The position numbers and the translations under genes are program-made. This document shows, piece by piece, positions 40,490 to 50,032 of a stretch of 64,000 nt of DNA. Origin of the DNA: Microbacterium nanhaiense (GTDB lineage: Bacteria; Actinomycetota; Actinomycetes; Actinomycetales; Microbacteriaceae). Below the pieces are notes generated by a model. The model searched no databases. It had not been told where the DNA came from and was given only the letters and a program-made list of their open reading frames with translations. The stretch's first letter is position 1, and every line of letters starts with the position of its first letter. The stretch covers positions 186,001-250,000 of the forward strand of contig NZ_BMMQ01000001.1 in the NCBI RefSeq assembly GCF_014646015.1. Reading direction: 5' to 3'.

Positions 40490-41824
40490 ATGGAGTTCGC
40501 GTTTTCCGAGGCTCGTCCGCGCATCACCCGCTTCGAATGTCGGGAGGCGCAACGGTCGGGGAACGCGCTCACCCTGCGATACGCGGCGGTGGCCGGCGAC
40601 GCCGACGCCTATGTCTTCGCCGAGCGCATCGAGATCCCGGGTGAGCTGCCGGACACGCCGGTCGTCGCGGGCCTCGTGCGCCTGCTGAGCCTCGCCGCCT
40701 CGCTCAGCTATTACAAGGCCTTCGCGCCCGTGCCCTTCGCGGTGCCGAGCGGCCTCACCGAGGTGGAACGGCGCTTCATCGCGGAGCTGATCGCCGGCGG
40801 GCTCGGGGAGTTCGCCGTCGTGAACGACCTCGCGGAGGTCCTCGAGCCCGAGATCGATGCGCCCCCGCTCGCGGCGGTGCCCTCCGGATCCGCGGGCGCC
40901 GCGCCGAGCCGCGCGCTCGTCGCCGTCGGCGGGGGCAAGGACTCGATCGTCTCGATCGAGGCGCTGAAGGCCGCCGGGATCGACGCCACCGCCTTCGGCA
41001 TCAACCCGCGCCGCCCCATCGAGCGCACCGCGGAGGTCGCCGAGCTCGCCCTCGAGCGGGCGTCCCGCCGCATCGACCCCCTGCTGCTGCGACTCAACGC
41101 GGAGGGCGCGCCGAACGGGCATGTTCCCGTCACGGCGATCAACTCGATCATCGCGCTGCTCGCGGCCGTCGCGGGCGGGCACGACACGGTCGTGTTCAGC
41201 AACGAGGCGAGCGCCTCATACGGCAACCAGCGCTGGGCCGGGCACGACATCAATCACCAGTGGTCGAAGTCGAGCTTCTTCGAGGGGCTGCTCCGCGAGA
41301 GCGTGCCCGAAGGCTCGCCCGAGTACGTCTCCTTCCTGCGCCCCCTCACGGAGCTGCGCATCGCCCGCGCCTTCGCGCGCCACACGGCATACCACCGCGT
41401 CTTCACGAGCTGCAACCGTGCCTTCACGATGAGCGCGGCGTCCGACGCGAGCTGGTGCGGCGAATGCCCGAAGTGCCGGTTCGTGTCGCTGATCCTCGCC
41501 CCCTTCCTTCCGCGGGAGGAGTTGCTGGCGATCTTCGGCGGACGCGACCTGTTCGCGGAGCCGGAACAGCGCGAGGGGTATCTCGAGCTGCTCGGGGTCG
41601 ATGGCCTGTTCAAGCCCTTCGAGTGCGTCGGCGAGCCCGACGAATGCCGCGTCGCGCTCGAATTGATTCGCGAGCGCGACGACTGGGACGGGCACCCCTT
41701 CCTCCAGGACCCGGCCGTGCAGGCAGTGGGTGCGAGCACCGTCGAGCGCGAGAGCGTCTTCGCGTGGCGTGAGAACGAGCACTTCCTCTCGACGCGCCTC
41801 GAGGAGGTCGCCCGTGCGATTTGA
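40490..41824 (+). CDS. murL: UDP-N-acetyl-alpha-D-muramoyl-L-alanyl-L-glutamate epimerase (MurL)
   Basis: MurL-type epimerase, 444 aa. In the pathway known from Xanthomonas it uses ATP to convert the terminal L-Glu of UDP-MurNAc-L-Ala-L-Glu to D-Glu after MurD2 has added L-Glu. Marks: a PP-loop-like G-G-G-K-D-S at 147-152, N-G-H-V-P-V-T-A-I at 209-217, N-E-A-S-A-S-Y-G-N-Q-R-W and N-H-Q-W-S-K-S (about 238-261), and a metal-knuckle-like C323-x2-C326-x2-C329. The N-terminal ~140 residues are a separate domain. Leaderless start. It overlaps the ligase gene by 11 bp, so both are made together. Confidence 0.85.
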   Translation: MEFAFSEARPRITRFECREAQRSGNALTLRYAAVAGDADAYVFAERIEIPGELPDTPVVAGLVRLLSLAASLSYYKAFAPVPFAVPSGLTEVERRFIAELIAGGLGEFAVVNDLAEVLEPEIDAPPLAAVPSGSAGAAPSRALVAVGGGKDSIVSIEALKAAGIDATAFGINPRRPIERTAEVAELALERASRRIDPLLLRLNAEGAPNGHVPVTAINSIIALLAAVAGGHDTVVFSNEASASYGNQRWAGHDINHQWSKSSFFEGLLRESVPEGSPEYVSFLRPLTELRIARAFARHTAYHRVFTSCNRAFTMSAASDASWCGECPKCRFVSLILAPFLPREELLAIFGGRDLFAEPEQREGYLELLGVDGLFKPFECVGEPDECRVALELIRERDDWDGHPFLQDPAVQAVGASTVERESVFAWRENEHFLSTRLEEVARAI

Positions 41825-43124
41825 CGAGCTCGCCGGACGGCGCGTGGTCATCTGGGGTGCGGGCCGAGAGGGCCGCGCGGCTCACGCCGAGCTCGCCGGG
41901 CGCGGAATCGACTCGACGATCGTCGTCACCGGATCCGCCGAACCGCCCGCGGGCGTCCTCGGCGGCGACGCCGCCTGGACCGCCCTCCTCGGGGCCGACG
42001 CGATCGTCAAGTCGCCGGGCATCTCGCACACCTCGGCCGAGTACCTTGCGCTCGCGGAACGCGGCGCGGCGATCACCTCCCTGACCGACCTGTGGCTGAA
42101 CGAGAACCGCGACAAGGTCATCGGCGTCACGGGCACGAAGGGGAAGAGCACCACCTCGGCCCTCGTGCATCACATTCTCCGCGCCACGGGCCGTCGGGCG
42201 GAACTCGCCGGCAACATCGGCATCCCCGTGGGGCCCCGGGTCGGCGACGACGTCGACTGCGCCGTCACCGAGATCTCCAGCTACCAGGCGGCCGAACTCA
42301 GTGCCTCGCCGCGCGTCGCCGTGCTCACGTCGCTCTACCCCGAGCACCTCCCGTGGCACGGTGGATACGACCGCTACGTCGCCGACAAGCTCAATCTCCT
42401 CGCGCACGGCCCCGAGACGATCGTGCTCCCCGCCCGCACGGGCGAGCTGGCCGACCGCGTCCGGGAGCGCGCCGGGAACGCCGAGATCATCACGCCCGCC
42501 GAGCTCGGCATTCGCGTGAGCGAGGAGGCGATCGAGTGGGACGGCGGCCTGCGACTCGAGCTCGACGGCATCGCGCTCGTCGGCGCGCACAACATCGTCA
42601 ACGCGAGCCTCGCGCTCGCCGCGGTGGACGCCTACGTCGGGGGCGTGGACCGCGAGGCCGCGCTCGCCGCCCTGGCGAGCTTCTCGCCGCTCGCACACCG
42701 ATTGGAGCGGGTCCCCTCGGGCGACTCGCGCGTGTGGATCGACGACAGCCTCGCGACCGCGCCGCAGGCCGTCGCGGCCGCGCTCACGAGCCTCGCGGCG
42801 CCGCACACCGCCCTCGTGATGGGCGGGGCGGAACGCGATCTCCCCTTCGACGCGCTCATCGAGGCGCTGGCCGGGCGCGACGACGTCACCGTCGTGTGCA
42901 CGGGGCCCGCCGGAGCGCGATTCGCGCGGGACGCCGAGGGCCGCGCCCTGCGGATCCGCCGGGCGCGAGACTTCGCCGACGCGCTCGAGCTCGCGCGGGC
43001 CGCGACCGGCGAGGGCGACACGATCCTGCTGTCGCCCGGAGCCCCCAGTTTCGACGAGTTCGCCGACTACGAGGCCCGCGCCGCGGCCTTCCGCGCGGCG
43101 GCCGCAGCCTCAACCCCCACCTAA
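41814..43124 (+). CDS. murD2: UDP-N-acetylmuramoyl-L-alanine--L-glutamate ligase (MurD2)
   Basis: Mur ligase of 436 aa that by its pairing with murL should add L-Glu (not D-Glu) to UDP-MurNAc-L-Ala in the cytoplasm. It has an N-terminal Rossmann-like part ([10 protein letters not shown]), a P-loop [11 protein letters not shown] at 104-114, a central ATPase (S-S-Y-Q near 175), and a C-terminal domain with [14 protein letters not shown]. It resembles MurD in length and order. The assignment to L-Glu rests on context, not on a residue I can name. GTG start inside murL. Confidence 0.82.
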   Translation: MRFDELAGRRVVIWGAGREGRAAHAELAGRGIDSTIVVTGSAEPPAGVLGGDAAWTALLGADAIVKSPGISHTSAEYLALAERGAAITSLTDLWLNENRDKVIGVTGTKGKSTTSALVHHILRATGRRAELAGNIGIPVGPRVGDDVDCAVTEISSYQAAELSASPRVAVLTSLYPEHLPWHGGYDRYVADKLNLLAHGPETIVLPARTGELADRVRERAGNAEIITPAELGIRVSEEAIEWDGGLRLELDGIALVGAHNIVNASLALAAVDAYVGGVDREAALAALASFSPLAHRLERVPSGDSRVWIDDSLATAPQAVAAALTSLAAPHTALVMGGAERDLPFDALIEALAGRDDVTVVCTGPAGARFARDAEGRALRIRRARDFADALELARAATGEGDTILLSPGAPSFDEFADYEARAAAFRAAAAASTPT

Positions 43125-43144
43125 TCGCCCCGAAAGAGGTACTG

Positions 43145-43873
43145 ATGACCACTCGAGCCGACGGACGAGCCCTCGACCAGCTTCGCCCCGTGACGATCGA
43201 ACGCGGCTGGAGCAGCCAGGCCGAGGGCAGCGCCCTCATCAGCTTCGGCGACACGAAGGTGCTCTGCACCGCCAGCTTCACGAACGGCGTGCCGCGCTGG
43301 CTGACCGGGCAGGGCAAGGGCTGGGTCACCGCCGAGTACGCCATGCTGCCCCGGGCGACGAACGAGCGCTCGCAGCGCGAGAGCATTAAGGGCCGCGTCG
43401 GCGGTCGCACCCACGAGATCTCGCGCCTCATCGGGCGCGCCCTGCGCGCCGTCGTCGACACGAAGGCGCTCGGCGAGAACACCCTCGTGATCGACTGCGA
43501 CGTCCTGCAGGCCGACGGCGGAACGCGCACGGCGTCGATCACGGGCGCGTACGTCGCACTCGCCGACGCGATCGAGTGGGGCCGCGAGCGCGGCTTCGTC
43601 GCCAAGAAGGCGCAGCCCCTGACCGACTCGGTCGCGGCGATCTCCGTCGGCATCATCGGCGGGACGCCCATGCTCGACCTGCCCTACGTGGAAGACTCGC
43701 GGGCCGAGACCGACATGAACATCGTCATGACGGGATCCGGCGCGTTCGTCGAGGTTCAGGGCACGGCCGAAGGAGCCCCCTTCGACAAGGCCGAGCTCGA
43801 CCAGCTGCTCGAGCTCGGGGCGAAGGGGTGCGCCGACCTGACGGCGCTGCAGCGCGAGGCGCTCGCGCGATGA
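43145..43873 (+). CDS. rph: ribonuclease PH
   Basis: Phosphate-dependent 3'-5' exoribonuclease trimming tRNA 3' ends, 242 aa, normal family length. Landmarks: R-A-D-G-R near the N-terminus, the substrate loop [36 protein letters not shown] with the catalytic Asp pair, and [18 protein letters not shown]-type ribosome binding site 7-8 nt before the ATG. Coupled to rdgB by ATGA. Confidence 0.96.
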   Translation: MTTRADGRALDQLRPVTIERGWSSQAEGSALISFGDTKVLCTASFTNGVPRWLTGQGKGWVTAEYAMLPRATNERSQRESIKGRVGGRTHEISRLIGRALRAVVDTKALGENTLVIDCDVLQADGGTRTASITGAYVALADAIEWGRERGFVAKKAQPLTDSVAAISVGIIGGTPMLDLPYVEDSRAETDMNIVMTGSGAFVEVQGTAEGAPFDKAELDQLLELGAKGCADLTALQREALAR

Positions 43874-44457
43874 CGCAGATCGTCCTCGCCACGCACAACG
43901 CGCACAAGATCGCAGAACTCCAGGCGATCGTCTCGGGGGTGCGCCCCGATATCGAGGTCGTGGGCTACGACGGGCCCGAGCCGATCGAGGATGGCACGAC
44001 GTTCCAGGCGAACGCCCTCATCAAGGCGCGCACGGCGGCGCGGCACACGGGGCTCGTCGCCCTCGCCGACGACTCGGGGGTGTGCGTCGACGTGCTCGGT
44101 GGATCGCCGGGCGTGTTCTCGGCGTACTGGGCCGGCCACCGCAAGGACGACGCCGCGAACCTCGAGCTGCTGCTCGACCAGATCTCCGACCTCAGCCGCG
44201 ACGAGGATCGCACGGCGCACTACACCTCGGTGATCGCGCTCGTGACACCGACGGGTGAGGAGCACACGGTCGAGGGAATCTGGCCGGGCCGCATCGCGCG
44301 AGAGCCGCGCGGCGACGGCGGTTTCGGCTACGACCCGATCTTCGTGCCGGAGGGATCCGAGAAATCGGCGGCCGAGCTCACCGCCGCCGAGAAGAACGCC
44401 GTCTCGCACCGGGCCAGGGCCCTCGAGGCGCTCGTTCCCCTGCTCGCGGCTCTCTGA
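43870..44457 (+). CDS. rdgB: dITP/XTP pyrophosphatase (RdgB/HAM1)
   Basis: Non-canonical purine NTP pyrophosphatase, 195 aa, removing dITP, ITP and XTP from the nucleotide pool. Marks: A-T-H-N-A-H-K near the N-terminus (the T/S-x-N-x-x-K motif), F-x-x-[15 protein letters not shown] with the catalytic Asp, F-G-Y-D-P-I-F, and S-H-R-A-R-A-L near the end. It follows rph in the common rph-rdgB order, coupled by ATGA, and ends before a bidirectional terminator. Confidence 0.96.
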   Translation: MTQIVLATHNAHKIAELQAIVSGVRPDIEVVGYDGPEPIEDGTTFQANALIKARTAARHTGLVALADDSGVCVDVLGGSPGVFSAYWAGHRKDDAANLELLLDQISDLSRDEDRTAHYTSVIALVTPTGEEHTVEGIWPGRIAREPRGDGGFGYDPIFVPEGSEKSAAELTAAEKNAVSHRARALEALVPLLAAL

Positions 44458-44475
44458 CGGGAAGCGGCGACCGGT

Positions 44476-44504
44476 TCGGCCCGAGCCCACGCGGCTCGGG
44501 CCGA
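44476..44504. terminator. bidirectional terminator between rdgB and ABC importer operon
   Basis: Perfect 12-bp GC-rich stem (44476-44487 with 44493-44504), 5-nt loop, between convergent genes. Confidence 0.85.
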
Positions 44505-44512
44505 GCTAAGCC

Positions 44513-45601
44513 TCAGTCCGCCTCGCGCGCGGCGACGGGTTGCGGATCGACGGCGAGGAACACGCGCTCGCCGAAGCTCAGCCGGTGCGCCGCATCGTGC
44601 TGCACGCGCACGAGGTCGCCGCTCTCGGTGCGCACGAGCGACCGGCGCAAACTTCCGAGGAAGATGGTCTCCTCGACCGTCCCCGCCACGGCCGCCTCCT
44701 GCTCGCCGACGACGCGCAGGTTCTCGGGGCGGAGGTGCACATCGACGACGCCGCGCGCCGCCGCGTTCAGCGGGATGCGGGTTCCCCACACCGTGACGTG
44801 GTCGCCCGCTGCCTCGCCGCGCACCACGCTCGACAGGCCGACGAACGACGCCACGTGCGCGGTCGCCGGACGCATATAGAGATTCTCCGGCGTGTCGAGC
44901 TGATCGATGCGGCCGGCATCCATGACGGCGATCCGGTCGGAGACCGCGAGCGCCTCCTCCTGGTCGTGCGTGACGAAGAGCGTCGTGATGCCGAGACGCA
45001 ACTGGATCCGGCGGATCTCGTCGCGCAATTGCACGCGCACCTTCGCGTCAAGGGCGGAGAGCGGCTCATCGAGCAGGAGCACGCGCGGCTCGGTAACGAG
45101 CGCGCGGGCCAGGGCGACTCGCTGCTGCTGGCCGCCCGAGAGCTGGTGCGGAAATCGGTCGGCGAGGTGATCCAGGCCGACAAGGGCGAGCGCATCGGCG
45201 GCGCGCCGGCGGGCCTCGGGTTTCCGCACGCCCCGGCGGCGCAGACCGAATGCCGTGTTCTCGATGACGCTGAGGTGCGGGAACAGCGAATACGACTGGA
45301 AGACCATGCCCATGTCGCGCTTGTTCGTCGGCACCCGCGACACGTCGCGGCCACCGAGCAGCACGGCGCCGCCATCGGAGGATTCGAGGCCCGCGAGCAC
45401 GCGCAGCGCGGTCGTCTTGCCACAGCCCGAGGGGCCGAGCAGCGAGACGAACTCACCGGGCGCGATATCGAGGTCGACCCCGTGCAGCACCTTCGCGGAT
45501 CCGTAGCTCTTCTCGATGCCGCGGAACTCGACGCGCGTGCCGTCTCCGGCCTCGGCGAGGAGCACGTTGTCGGCCGTTCGGGGCAGGGGAGTGGGGTTCA
45601 T
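44513..45601 (-). CDS. ABC importer ATP-binding protein (PotA/FbpC/phosphonate type)
   Basis: ATPase subunit of an ABC importer, 362 aa. It has Walker A G-P-S-G-C-G-K-T-T near residue 58, Q-loop Q-S-Y, signature L-S-G-G-Q-Q-Q-R, Walker B V-L-L-L-D-E-P, H-loop V-T-H-D-Q-E-E-A, and a C-terminal TOBE-like domain (about 275-355, V-H-L-R-P-E-N-L-R-V). This longer form is typical for polyamine, iron(III), thiamine or 2-aminoethylphosphonate importers. Coupled by ATGA to the upstream permease; last gene of a four-gene operon. Confidence 0.92.
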   Translation of the reverse strand: MNPTPLPRTADNVLLAEAGDGTRVEFRGIEKSYGSAKVLHGVDLDIAPGEFVSLLGPSGCGKTTALRVLAGLESSDGGAVLLGGRDVSRVPTNKRDMGMVFQSYSLFPHLSVIENTAFGLRRRGVRKPEARRRAADALALVGLDHLADRFPHQLSGGQQQRVALARALVTEPRVLLLDEPLSALDAKVRVQLRDEIRRIQLRLGITTLFVTHDQEEALAVSDRIAVMDAGRIDQLDTPENLYMRPATAHVASFVGLSSVVRGEAAGDHVTVWGTRIPLNAAARGVVDVHLRPENLRVVGEQEAAVAGTVEETIFLGSLRRSLVRTESGDLVRVQHDAAHRLSFGERVFLAVDPQPVAAREAD

Positions 45602-46392
45602 GGCTGGGCCTTTCGGGAGCCGCGCCCGACGCGGCCGACGATGAGGAGCAGGACGAAGCAGAAGGCGAGCGCGAGCAGCGTGAAGATCGCGGGAAGGTAT
45701 GGATCCCGCTTGCTCACCACGAGCATCGCCGTCTGGAAGACATCGCGGTTCAGCAGCGAGGCGATCGTGAACTCGCCGAGGACGACCGCGATCGAGATCA
45801 GCGAAGCCGCCAGGAGCCCCTGGCGGAGATTCGGGGCGAGCACGCGAAGCACGACCGTGGGCCAACCGGCGCCGAGCGAGCGCGCGGCCTCGGCGAGCGT
45901 CTTCAGATCCGCCGCGTCGATGGAGGCCTGGATCGACCGATAGGCGAACGGTAGAACGGTGATGCCGTACGCGAACGCGAGGGTCCAGGTGCCCGTACCG
46001 ATCGAGCGCGCGATGTGCAGGTAGATCGGCGCGAGCCCTACGACCAGAACAATCGCGGGGATGGAGATCGGCAGGAGCGCGACGAACTCGAAGAGCGGCT
46101 TCAGGCGGGGGAAGCGCAGGTTGACGAGGATCATCGTGGGCGCGAGCAGGAGGAGCACGATCGCGACCGTCACGAGGGCGAGCACGAGCGAGTTCGTGAG
46201 CCCGATCCAGATCGGCCGAAGGGCGGCGCTCGCCGACGGATCCGCCAGGGCGGCCCAGCGTGCGAGCGTGGTCGACCCGTCGGGCGTCTGGACGGTGTAG
46301 AGCAGCGTCGAGGCCAGCGGGACGAGGAAGAATGCGACCACGAGGATGCCGATGATCCAGCGCGTAGCGCGGGTGGGAGCGATGCGGTTCAC
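45598..46392 (-). CDS. ABC importer permease 2
   Basis: Inner-membrane permease of 264 aa with six predicted helices and the EAA loop written E-A-A-R-S-L-G-A-G-W-P-T near residue 175. Second of two permeases, each overlapping its neighbours by 4 bp. GTG start at 46392 (GTGA with the stop of permease 1). The frame is open further upstream, but that part is antisense-like noise in permease 1. Confidence 0.9.
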   Translation of the reverse strand: MNRIAPTRATRWIIGILVVAFFLVPLASTLLYTVQTPDGSTTLARWAALADPSASAALRPIWIGLTNSLVLALVTVAIVLLLLAPTMILVNLRFPRLKPLFEFVALLPISIPAIVLVVGLAPIYLHIARSIGTGTWTLAFAYGITVLPFAYRSIQASIDAADLKTLAEAARSLGAGWPTVVLRVLAPNLRQGLLAASLISIAVVLGEFTIASLLNRDVFQTAMLVVSKRDPYLPAIFTLLALAFCFVLLLIVGRVGRGSRKAQP

Positions 46393-47294
46393 GCCTGCCA
46401 CCTCGCCGCTCGGCGCTGGATCAGGGAGTACAGCCACATGACCACTCCGACGACGGCGATCATTCCGAGCGCGAGGGCGCCGGCGAGGTTCTCGCGGCCC
46501 AGCACCGTCTCGCTCGTGAGCGCCGCGCGAATCTGCAGCGGCACGATCTGGGATCCCTGGCTCGCGAGCGCCGCGGCCGTTGCGTAGGACGAGAATCCGT
46601 TCGCGAACAGCAGGAGGAGGCTCGCGAGGAACGACGGCGCGAGGATGGGCACGCCCACGCGGAGCCAGAAGCCCGCCCGCGTACCGCCCAGCGTGAGGTT
46701 CGCCTCGGCCCACTGCGGCTTCAACGCCGCGAGCGACGGCATGAAGGTGATCACCATGAGGGGGATCTGGAAGAACACGTACGGGAGCACGAGCCCGGGC
46801 ATGTCGTACAGCCACGTGCCGTTTTCGTAGATGTCGATGCCGAGCCCCTCGCGCAGGAACACCGTCACGACCCCCTGCACGCCCATCGTGGCGATGAAGG
46901 CGAAGGCGAGCATCACACCGCCGAACTGCGCGAGCACACCGGAAGCGGCGTCGACCGTGGCGCGCACCGCGCCCGCCGGGTCGAGCCCGAGCATCGCGTA
47001 GCACACGAGGGCCCCGATGACGGCGCCCGCCACCGCCGTCAGGGCAGAGAGCCAGGCGGAGTTGCCGAAGGCCGTGAGCACGGCGGGGTCTCCGAGCGCG
47101 GCGACGTTCGACCACGTGAACGCGCCGCCCTCGTCGAGGAAGCCGGAGGCGATGGCGAGCACGGTCGGCAGCGCGAGGAAGACCAGCACGTAGGTGGCGA
47201 ACGGGACGAGGCCGAGCCACGCCCAGGAGCGCGCCGGACGCCGGCGTCCCGCGGAGGGCGGGGCGCCGGCGTCGGAGGTTGCGGCGAGGGTCAC
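46389..47294 (-). CDS. ABC importer permease 1
   Basis: Inner-membrane permease of 301 aa with six predicted helices; the first lies near residues 25-47 (W-A-W-L-G-L-V-P-F-A-T-Y-V). The EAA loop appears as E-A-N-L-T-L-G-G-T. GTG start at 47294 overlaps the stop of the binding protein gene (GTGA). Pairs with permease 2 to form the translocation channel. Confidence 0.88.
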   Translation of the reverse strand: MTLAATSDAGAPPSAGRRRPARSWAWLGLVPFATYVLVFLALPTVLAIASGFLDEGGAFTWSNVAALGDPAVLTAFGNSAWLSALTAVAGAVIGALVCYAMLGLDPAGAVRATVDAASGVLAQFGGVMLAFAFIATMGVQGVVTVFLREGLGIDIYENGTWLYDMPGLVLPYVFFQIPLMVITFMPSLAALKPQWAEANLTLGGTRAGFWLRVGVPILAPSFLASLLLLFANGFSSYATAAALASQGSQIVPLQIRAALTSETVLGRENLAGALALGMIAVVGVVMWLYSLIQRRAARWQA

Positions 47295-48415
47295 TGGACC
47301 GCCGAGGCCCACTTCTCGCCGAGGAGCGCGCCGGCCGCATCGCTCTGCTCCTGCGTCGGGACGAGCGTCTGCGCCGGGGCCTCGGGGAGGGCGGCGGCCA
47401 GCTCTTCATCGATGGTCCCGGCGTCGATCATCGCGTCCATGCGGGCCGGCCGGGCGCCTCCCGCGAGGAAGAGGTTCTGCACCTCGTCGCTGAACAGGAA
47501 CTCCTGCCAGAGGCGCGCGGCGGCGGGGTGCGGCGCGTCGACGTTGATCGCTTGGTTGTAGTAGCTCGCGTAGCCCTGATCCGGGAACACCACGACCTGC
47601 CAGTCAGGGTTGTCGCTCGTGTAGGAGGCGTTGAGGTAGTCCCAGTCGAAGACCACGGGCGTCTCACCGGAGGCGACCGTCGCCGGCGTGACGTCGACCT
47701 TGAGGAAGTTGCCCGCGGCGTTCAGCTCGCCGAAGAAATCGATGCCGGGCTGGAAGTCGTCGAGCGATCCACCGTCCAGCACCGAGGCGAGGCCCACCGC
47801 GGCGAAGGCGGCGCCGGCCTGCGTCGGGTCGCCGTTGATCGCCACGGCGCCCTTGTACTCGGCACCGGCGAGGTCGGCGAGCTCCGTCGGCGCCGGGAAC
47901 TTCGAGGTGTCGACACCGACGGACATGTAGCCGCCGTAGTCGCCGACGAAGCGGCCCTCGGGATCCTTCAGCGATTCGGGGATGTCGTCGAAGCCCTCGA
48001 CCTTGTAGGGCGCGAATGCATCGAGGTTCTGCAGTGCGACGGCGAGGCCCAGGTCGAACACGTCGGGCGCCTTGTCGGTGCCGGCGTTGGTCTCGGCCGC
48101 CTGGATTTCCTCGGCGCTCGACACGTCGGGCGAGGCCTCGTTGATCGTGATCTCGGGATAGCGCTCCGCGAATAGGTCGAGGATCGCGCCGTAGTTCGCC
48201 CAGTCGCGCGGGAGCGCAATGACGTTGAGGGCGCCCTCCTCCTTTGCCGCGGCCTCCAGATCCTCGAAGGATCCGAAGTCGGCGATCGAGGTCGCGGTGG
48301 CGGCCGCGGAGTCGGCGGCGGGTTCGTCGCTCGCGCAGGCGGCGAGGGAGAACGCGCCCAGCGCGATCACGGCGACGCCGGCGGACAGACGCAGGGGGCG
48401 GGGGAGATGAGACAT
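47291..48415 (-). CDS. ABC importer extracellular solute-binding lipoprotein
   Basis: Substrate-binding lipoprotein of 374 aa, bacterial family 1/IdiA-like type. A signal peptide ends at lipobox L-A-A-C27. The mature protein has the two-lobe pattern, with the hinge region containing V-F-D-L-G-L-A-V and the W-D-Y-L-N-A segment. The substrate is uncertain: 2-aminoethylphosphonate, iron(III), polyamine and thiamine importers share this gene set. A 16-nt palindrome TCCGGCGCGCGCCGGA (48432-48447) is in its 5' leader, and a TATAGATT element at 48464-48471 (minus) may be its -10. Ribosome binding site GAGAGGAA. Confidence 0.88.
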   Translation of the reverse strand: MSHLPRPLRLSAGVAVIALGAFSLAACASDEPAADSAAATATSIADFGSFEDLEAAAKEEGALNVIALPRDWANYGAILDLFAERYPEITINEASPDVSSAEEIQAAETNAGTDKAPDVFDLGLAVALQNLDAFAPYKVEGFDDIPESLKDPEGRFVGDYGGYMSVGVDTSKFPAPTELADLAGAEYKGAVAINGDPTQAGAAFAAVGLASVLDGGSLDDFQPGIDFFGELNAAGNFLKVDVTPATVASGETPVVFDWDYLNASYTSDNPDWQVVVFPDQGYASYYNQAINVDAPHPAAARLWQEFLFSDEVQNLFLAGGARPARMDAMIDAGTIDEELAAALPEAPAQTLVPTQEQSDAAGALLGEKWASAVQ

Positions 48416-48565
48416 GGGATTCCTCTCGAGGTCCGGCGCGCGCCGGATAACGGGTGCCGGTGGAATCTATACGCGCCGGGTGTCCGGCGCGCGCGAGACG
48501 GGTGAACGACGAGTGACCGCCTGATGACGCGGGGCCGCAACGCGGGCCCCGGGGGCGAAGCGCAC

Positions 48566-48571
48566 TAGGGT
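48566..48571 (+). promoter_or_regulatory. -10 hexamer, leaderless promoter of RNB-domain gene
   Basis: TAGGGT lies 6 nt before the ATG at 48578. Confidence 0.55.
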
Positions 48572-48577
48572 AGGCGC

Positions 48578-50032
48578 ATGACCGCGAGAAAAGCCCGCCT
48601 GTCATCGTCCGCTCGCGCCCTGGCGGAGTCTTTCGCCGCGCTGCGGGCGGAACTGCAGATTCCCGCCGAGTACCCCGCCGATGCGGTCGCCGAGGCCGAG
48701 CGCGTGATCAGGTCGGGCGTCGCCGTGGACGGATCGGACGAGGCGCGTGCCGACCTCGAGGACATTCCGTTCCTCACGATCGACCCGGAGGGCTCGCGCG
48801 ACCTCGACCAGGCGATGCACCTCGAACGCGACGGCGACGGATACGTCGTGCATTACGCGATCGCGGACCTCGCGGCGTTCGTCGTGCCGGGCGGCGCCCT
48901 CGACGCCGCCACGAGGGAACGGGGACAGACGCTGTACGCGCCGGATGGGTCGACCGGCCTGCATCCCGAGCAGATCGCGGGCGACGCGGCGTCGCTGCTA
49001 CCCGAGCAGCGCCGACGCGCCTATGTGTGGCGGTTCGCGCTCGGATCCGACGGCCGGGTGGCGGACACGCGCCTCGTGCGCGCGTGGGTGCGCTCGCGCA
49101 GGCGTTGGACCTACGCCGAGGTGCAGGCCGAACTCGATGCCGGCACCGCACCGGACGGGCTGCGCCTGCTCGCCGAGATCGGCGCGCTGCGCATCGAGCT
49201 CGAAGCGGAGCGCGGAGGCGCGAGCCTGCGGATGCCGGAGGAGGAGATCGTCGAGGTCAGGGGCCAGTTCGAACTGCGCGCCCGGGCGACGCTGCCGGCC
49301 GAAGACTTCAACGCGCAGATTTCGCTCATGACGGGAATGGCAGCCGCCGAGCTGATGCTGCGCGCGAAGGTGGGGATCCTGCGCACCATGCCGCCCGCCG
49401 ACCAGGAGGCGGTCGACGAGTTCCGCCGTCGCGTCGCGCTGCTCGACCGGCCGTGGCGCACGGACATCAGCTACGGCGAATACCTGCGCCAGCAGGATCC
49501 CGCCGACCACGCGACGCCGGCCGTGATGCAGGCGGCGACCGCGTTGTTCCGCGGCGCGGGCTACGAGGCCTTCGACGGTGCGCCGCCCAAGCAGGCCGTG
49601 CAATCTGCGATCGCGGCGCCGTACTCGCACGCGACGGCGCCGTTGCGGCGCCTCGTCGACCGGTACGTCTTGGCGATCTGCGAGGCGGAGGCGAACGGTT
49701 CGGACATCCCCGGCTGGGCGCGGGAGGCGCTGCCGCAGCTGCCGAAGATCATGGGGCGCAGCGGTCAGCTCGCGAGCCGGCTGGAGAACGGGTGCCTCGC
49801 CCGCGTGGAGGCGGCCGTGCTCTCGCACCGCATCGGACGCGAGTACGTCGCCGTCGCAGTCTCGCGGCGCGGCGGCAACGGCACCCGCGTGCAGATCGCG
49901 ACCCCGTTCGTGACGGCGGACGTCGCGGGCGAGCCCGAGCTCGGGTCGATCGTGCGGGTGCGGGTCGAAGCGGCCGACATCGCGGCCGGCACCATCTCCC
50001 TCAGCCTCGTCGGCGCCTCACCCCGCGAGTGA
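48578..50032 (+). CDS. RNB-domain ribonuclease (RNase II/R family, short form)
   Basis: 3'-5' exoribonuclease of the RNB family, 484 aa, shorter than RNase R because cold-shock and long S1 regions are missing. The catalytic Asp cluster is in I-D-P-E-G-S-R-D-L-D-Q-A near residues 68-79, and the nucleotide-exit motif appears as Y-S-H-A-T-A-P-L-R-R-L-V-D-R-Y near 350. A C-terminal OB-like stretch (about 425-480) follows. Leaderless ATG. Its 3' end overlaps the last gene of the Tad operon by 15 bp, tail to tail. Confidence 0.93.
   Translation: MTARKARLSSSARALAESFAALRAELQIPAEYPADAVAEAERVIRSGVAVDGSDEARADLEDIPFLTIDPEGSRDLDQAMHLERDGDGYVVHYAIADLAAFVVPGGALDAATRERGQTLYAPDGSTGLHPEQIAGDAASLLPEQRRRAYVWRFALGSDGRVADTRLVRAWVRSRRRWTYAEVQAELDAGTAPDGLRLLAEIGALRIELEAERGGASLRMPEEEIVEVRGQFELRARATLPAEDFNAQISLMTGMAAAELMLRAKVGILRTMPPADQEAVDEFRRRVALLDRPWRTDISYGEYLRQQDPADHATPAVMQAATALFRGAGYEAFDGAPPKQAVQSAIAAPYSHATAPLRRLVDRYVLAICEAEANGSDIPGWAREALPQLPKIMGRSGQLASRLENGCLARVEAAVLSHRIGREYVAVAVSRRGGNGTRVQIATPFVTADVAGEPELGSIVRVRVEAADIAAGTISLSLVGASPRE

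Noticed and set aside
45598..47409. A possible fusion of the two ABC permeases into one 603-codon frame.
   Set aside because: The upper part of the frame is out of phase with permease 1 and is not hydrophobic. The GTGA junction at 46389-46392 marks two genes. The same applies to the long frames over the Tad genes (51472-53409 and 52410-53984).
47291..48415. Naming the importer as thiamine-specific or iron-specific.
   Set aside because: No TPP riboswitch or iron-box sequence is seen upstream and the binding-protein family is broad, so the substrate stays open.
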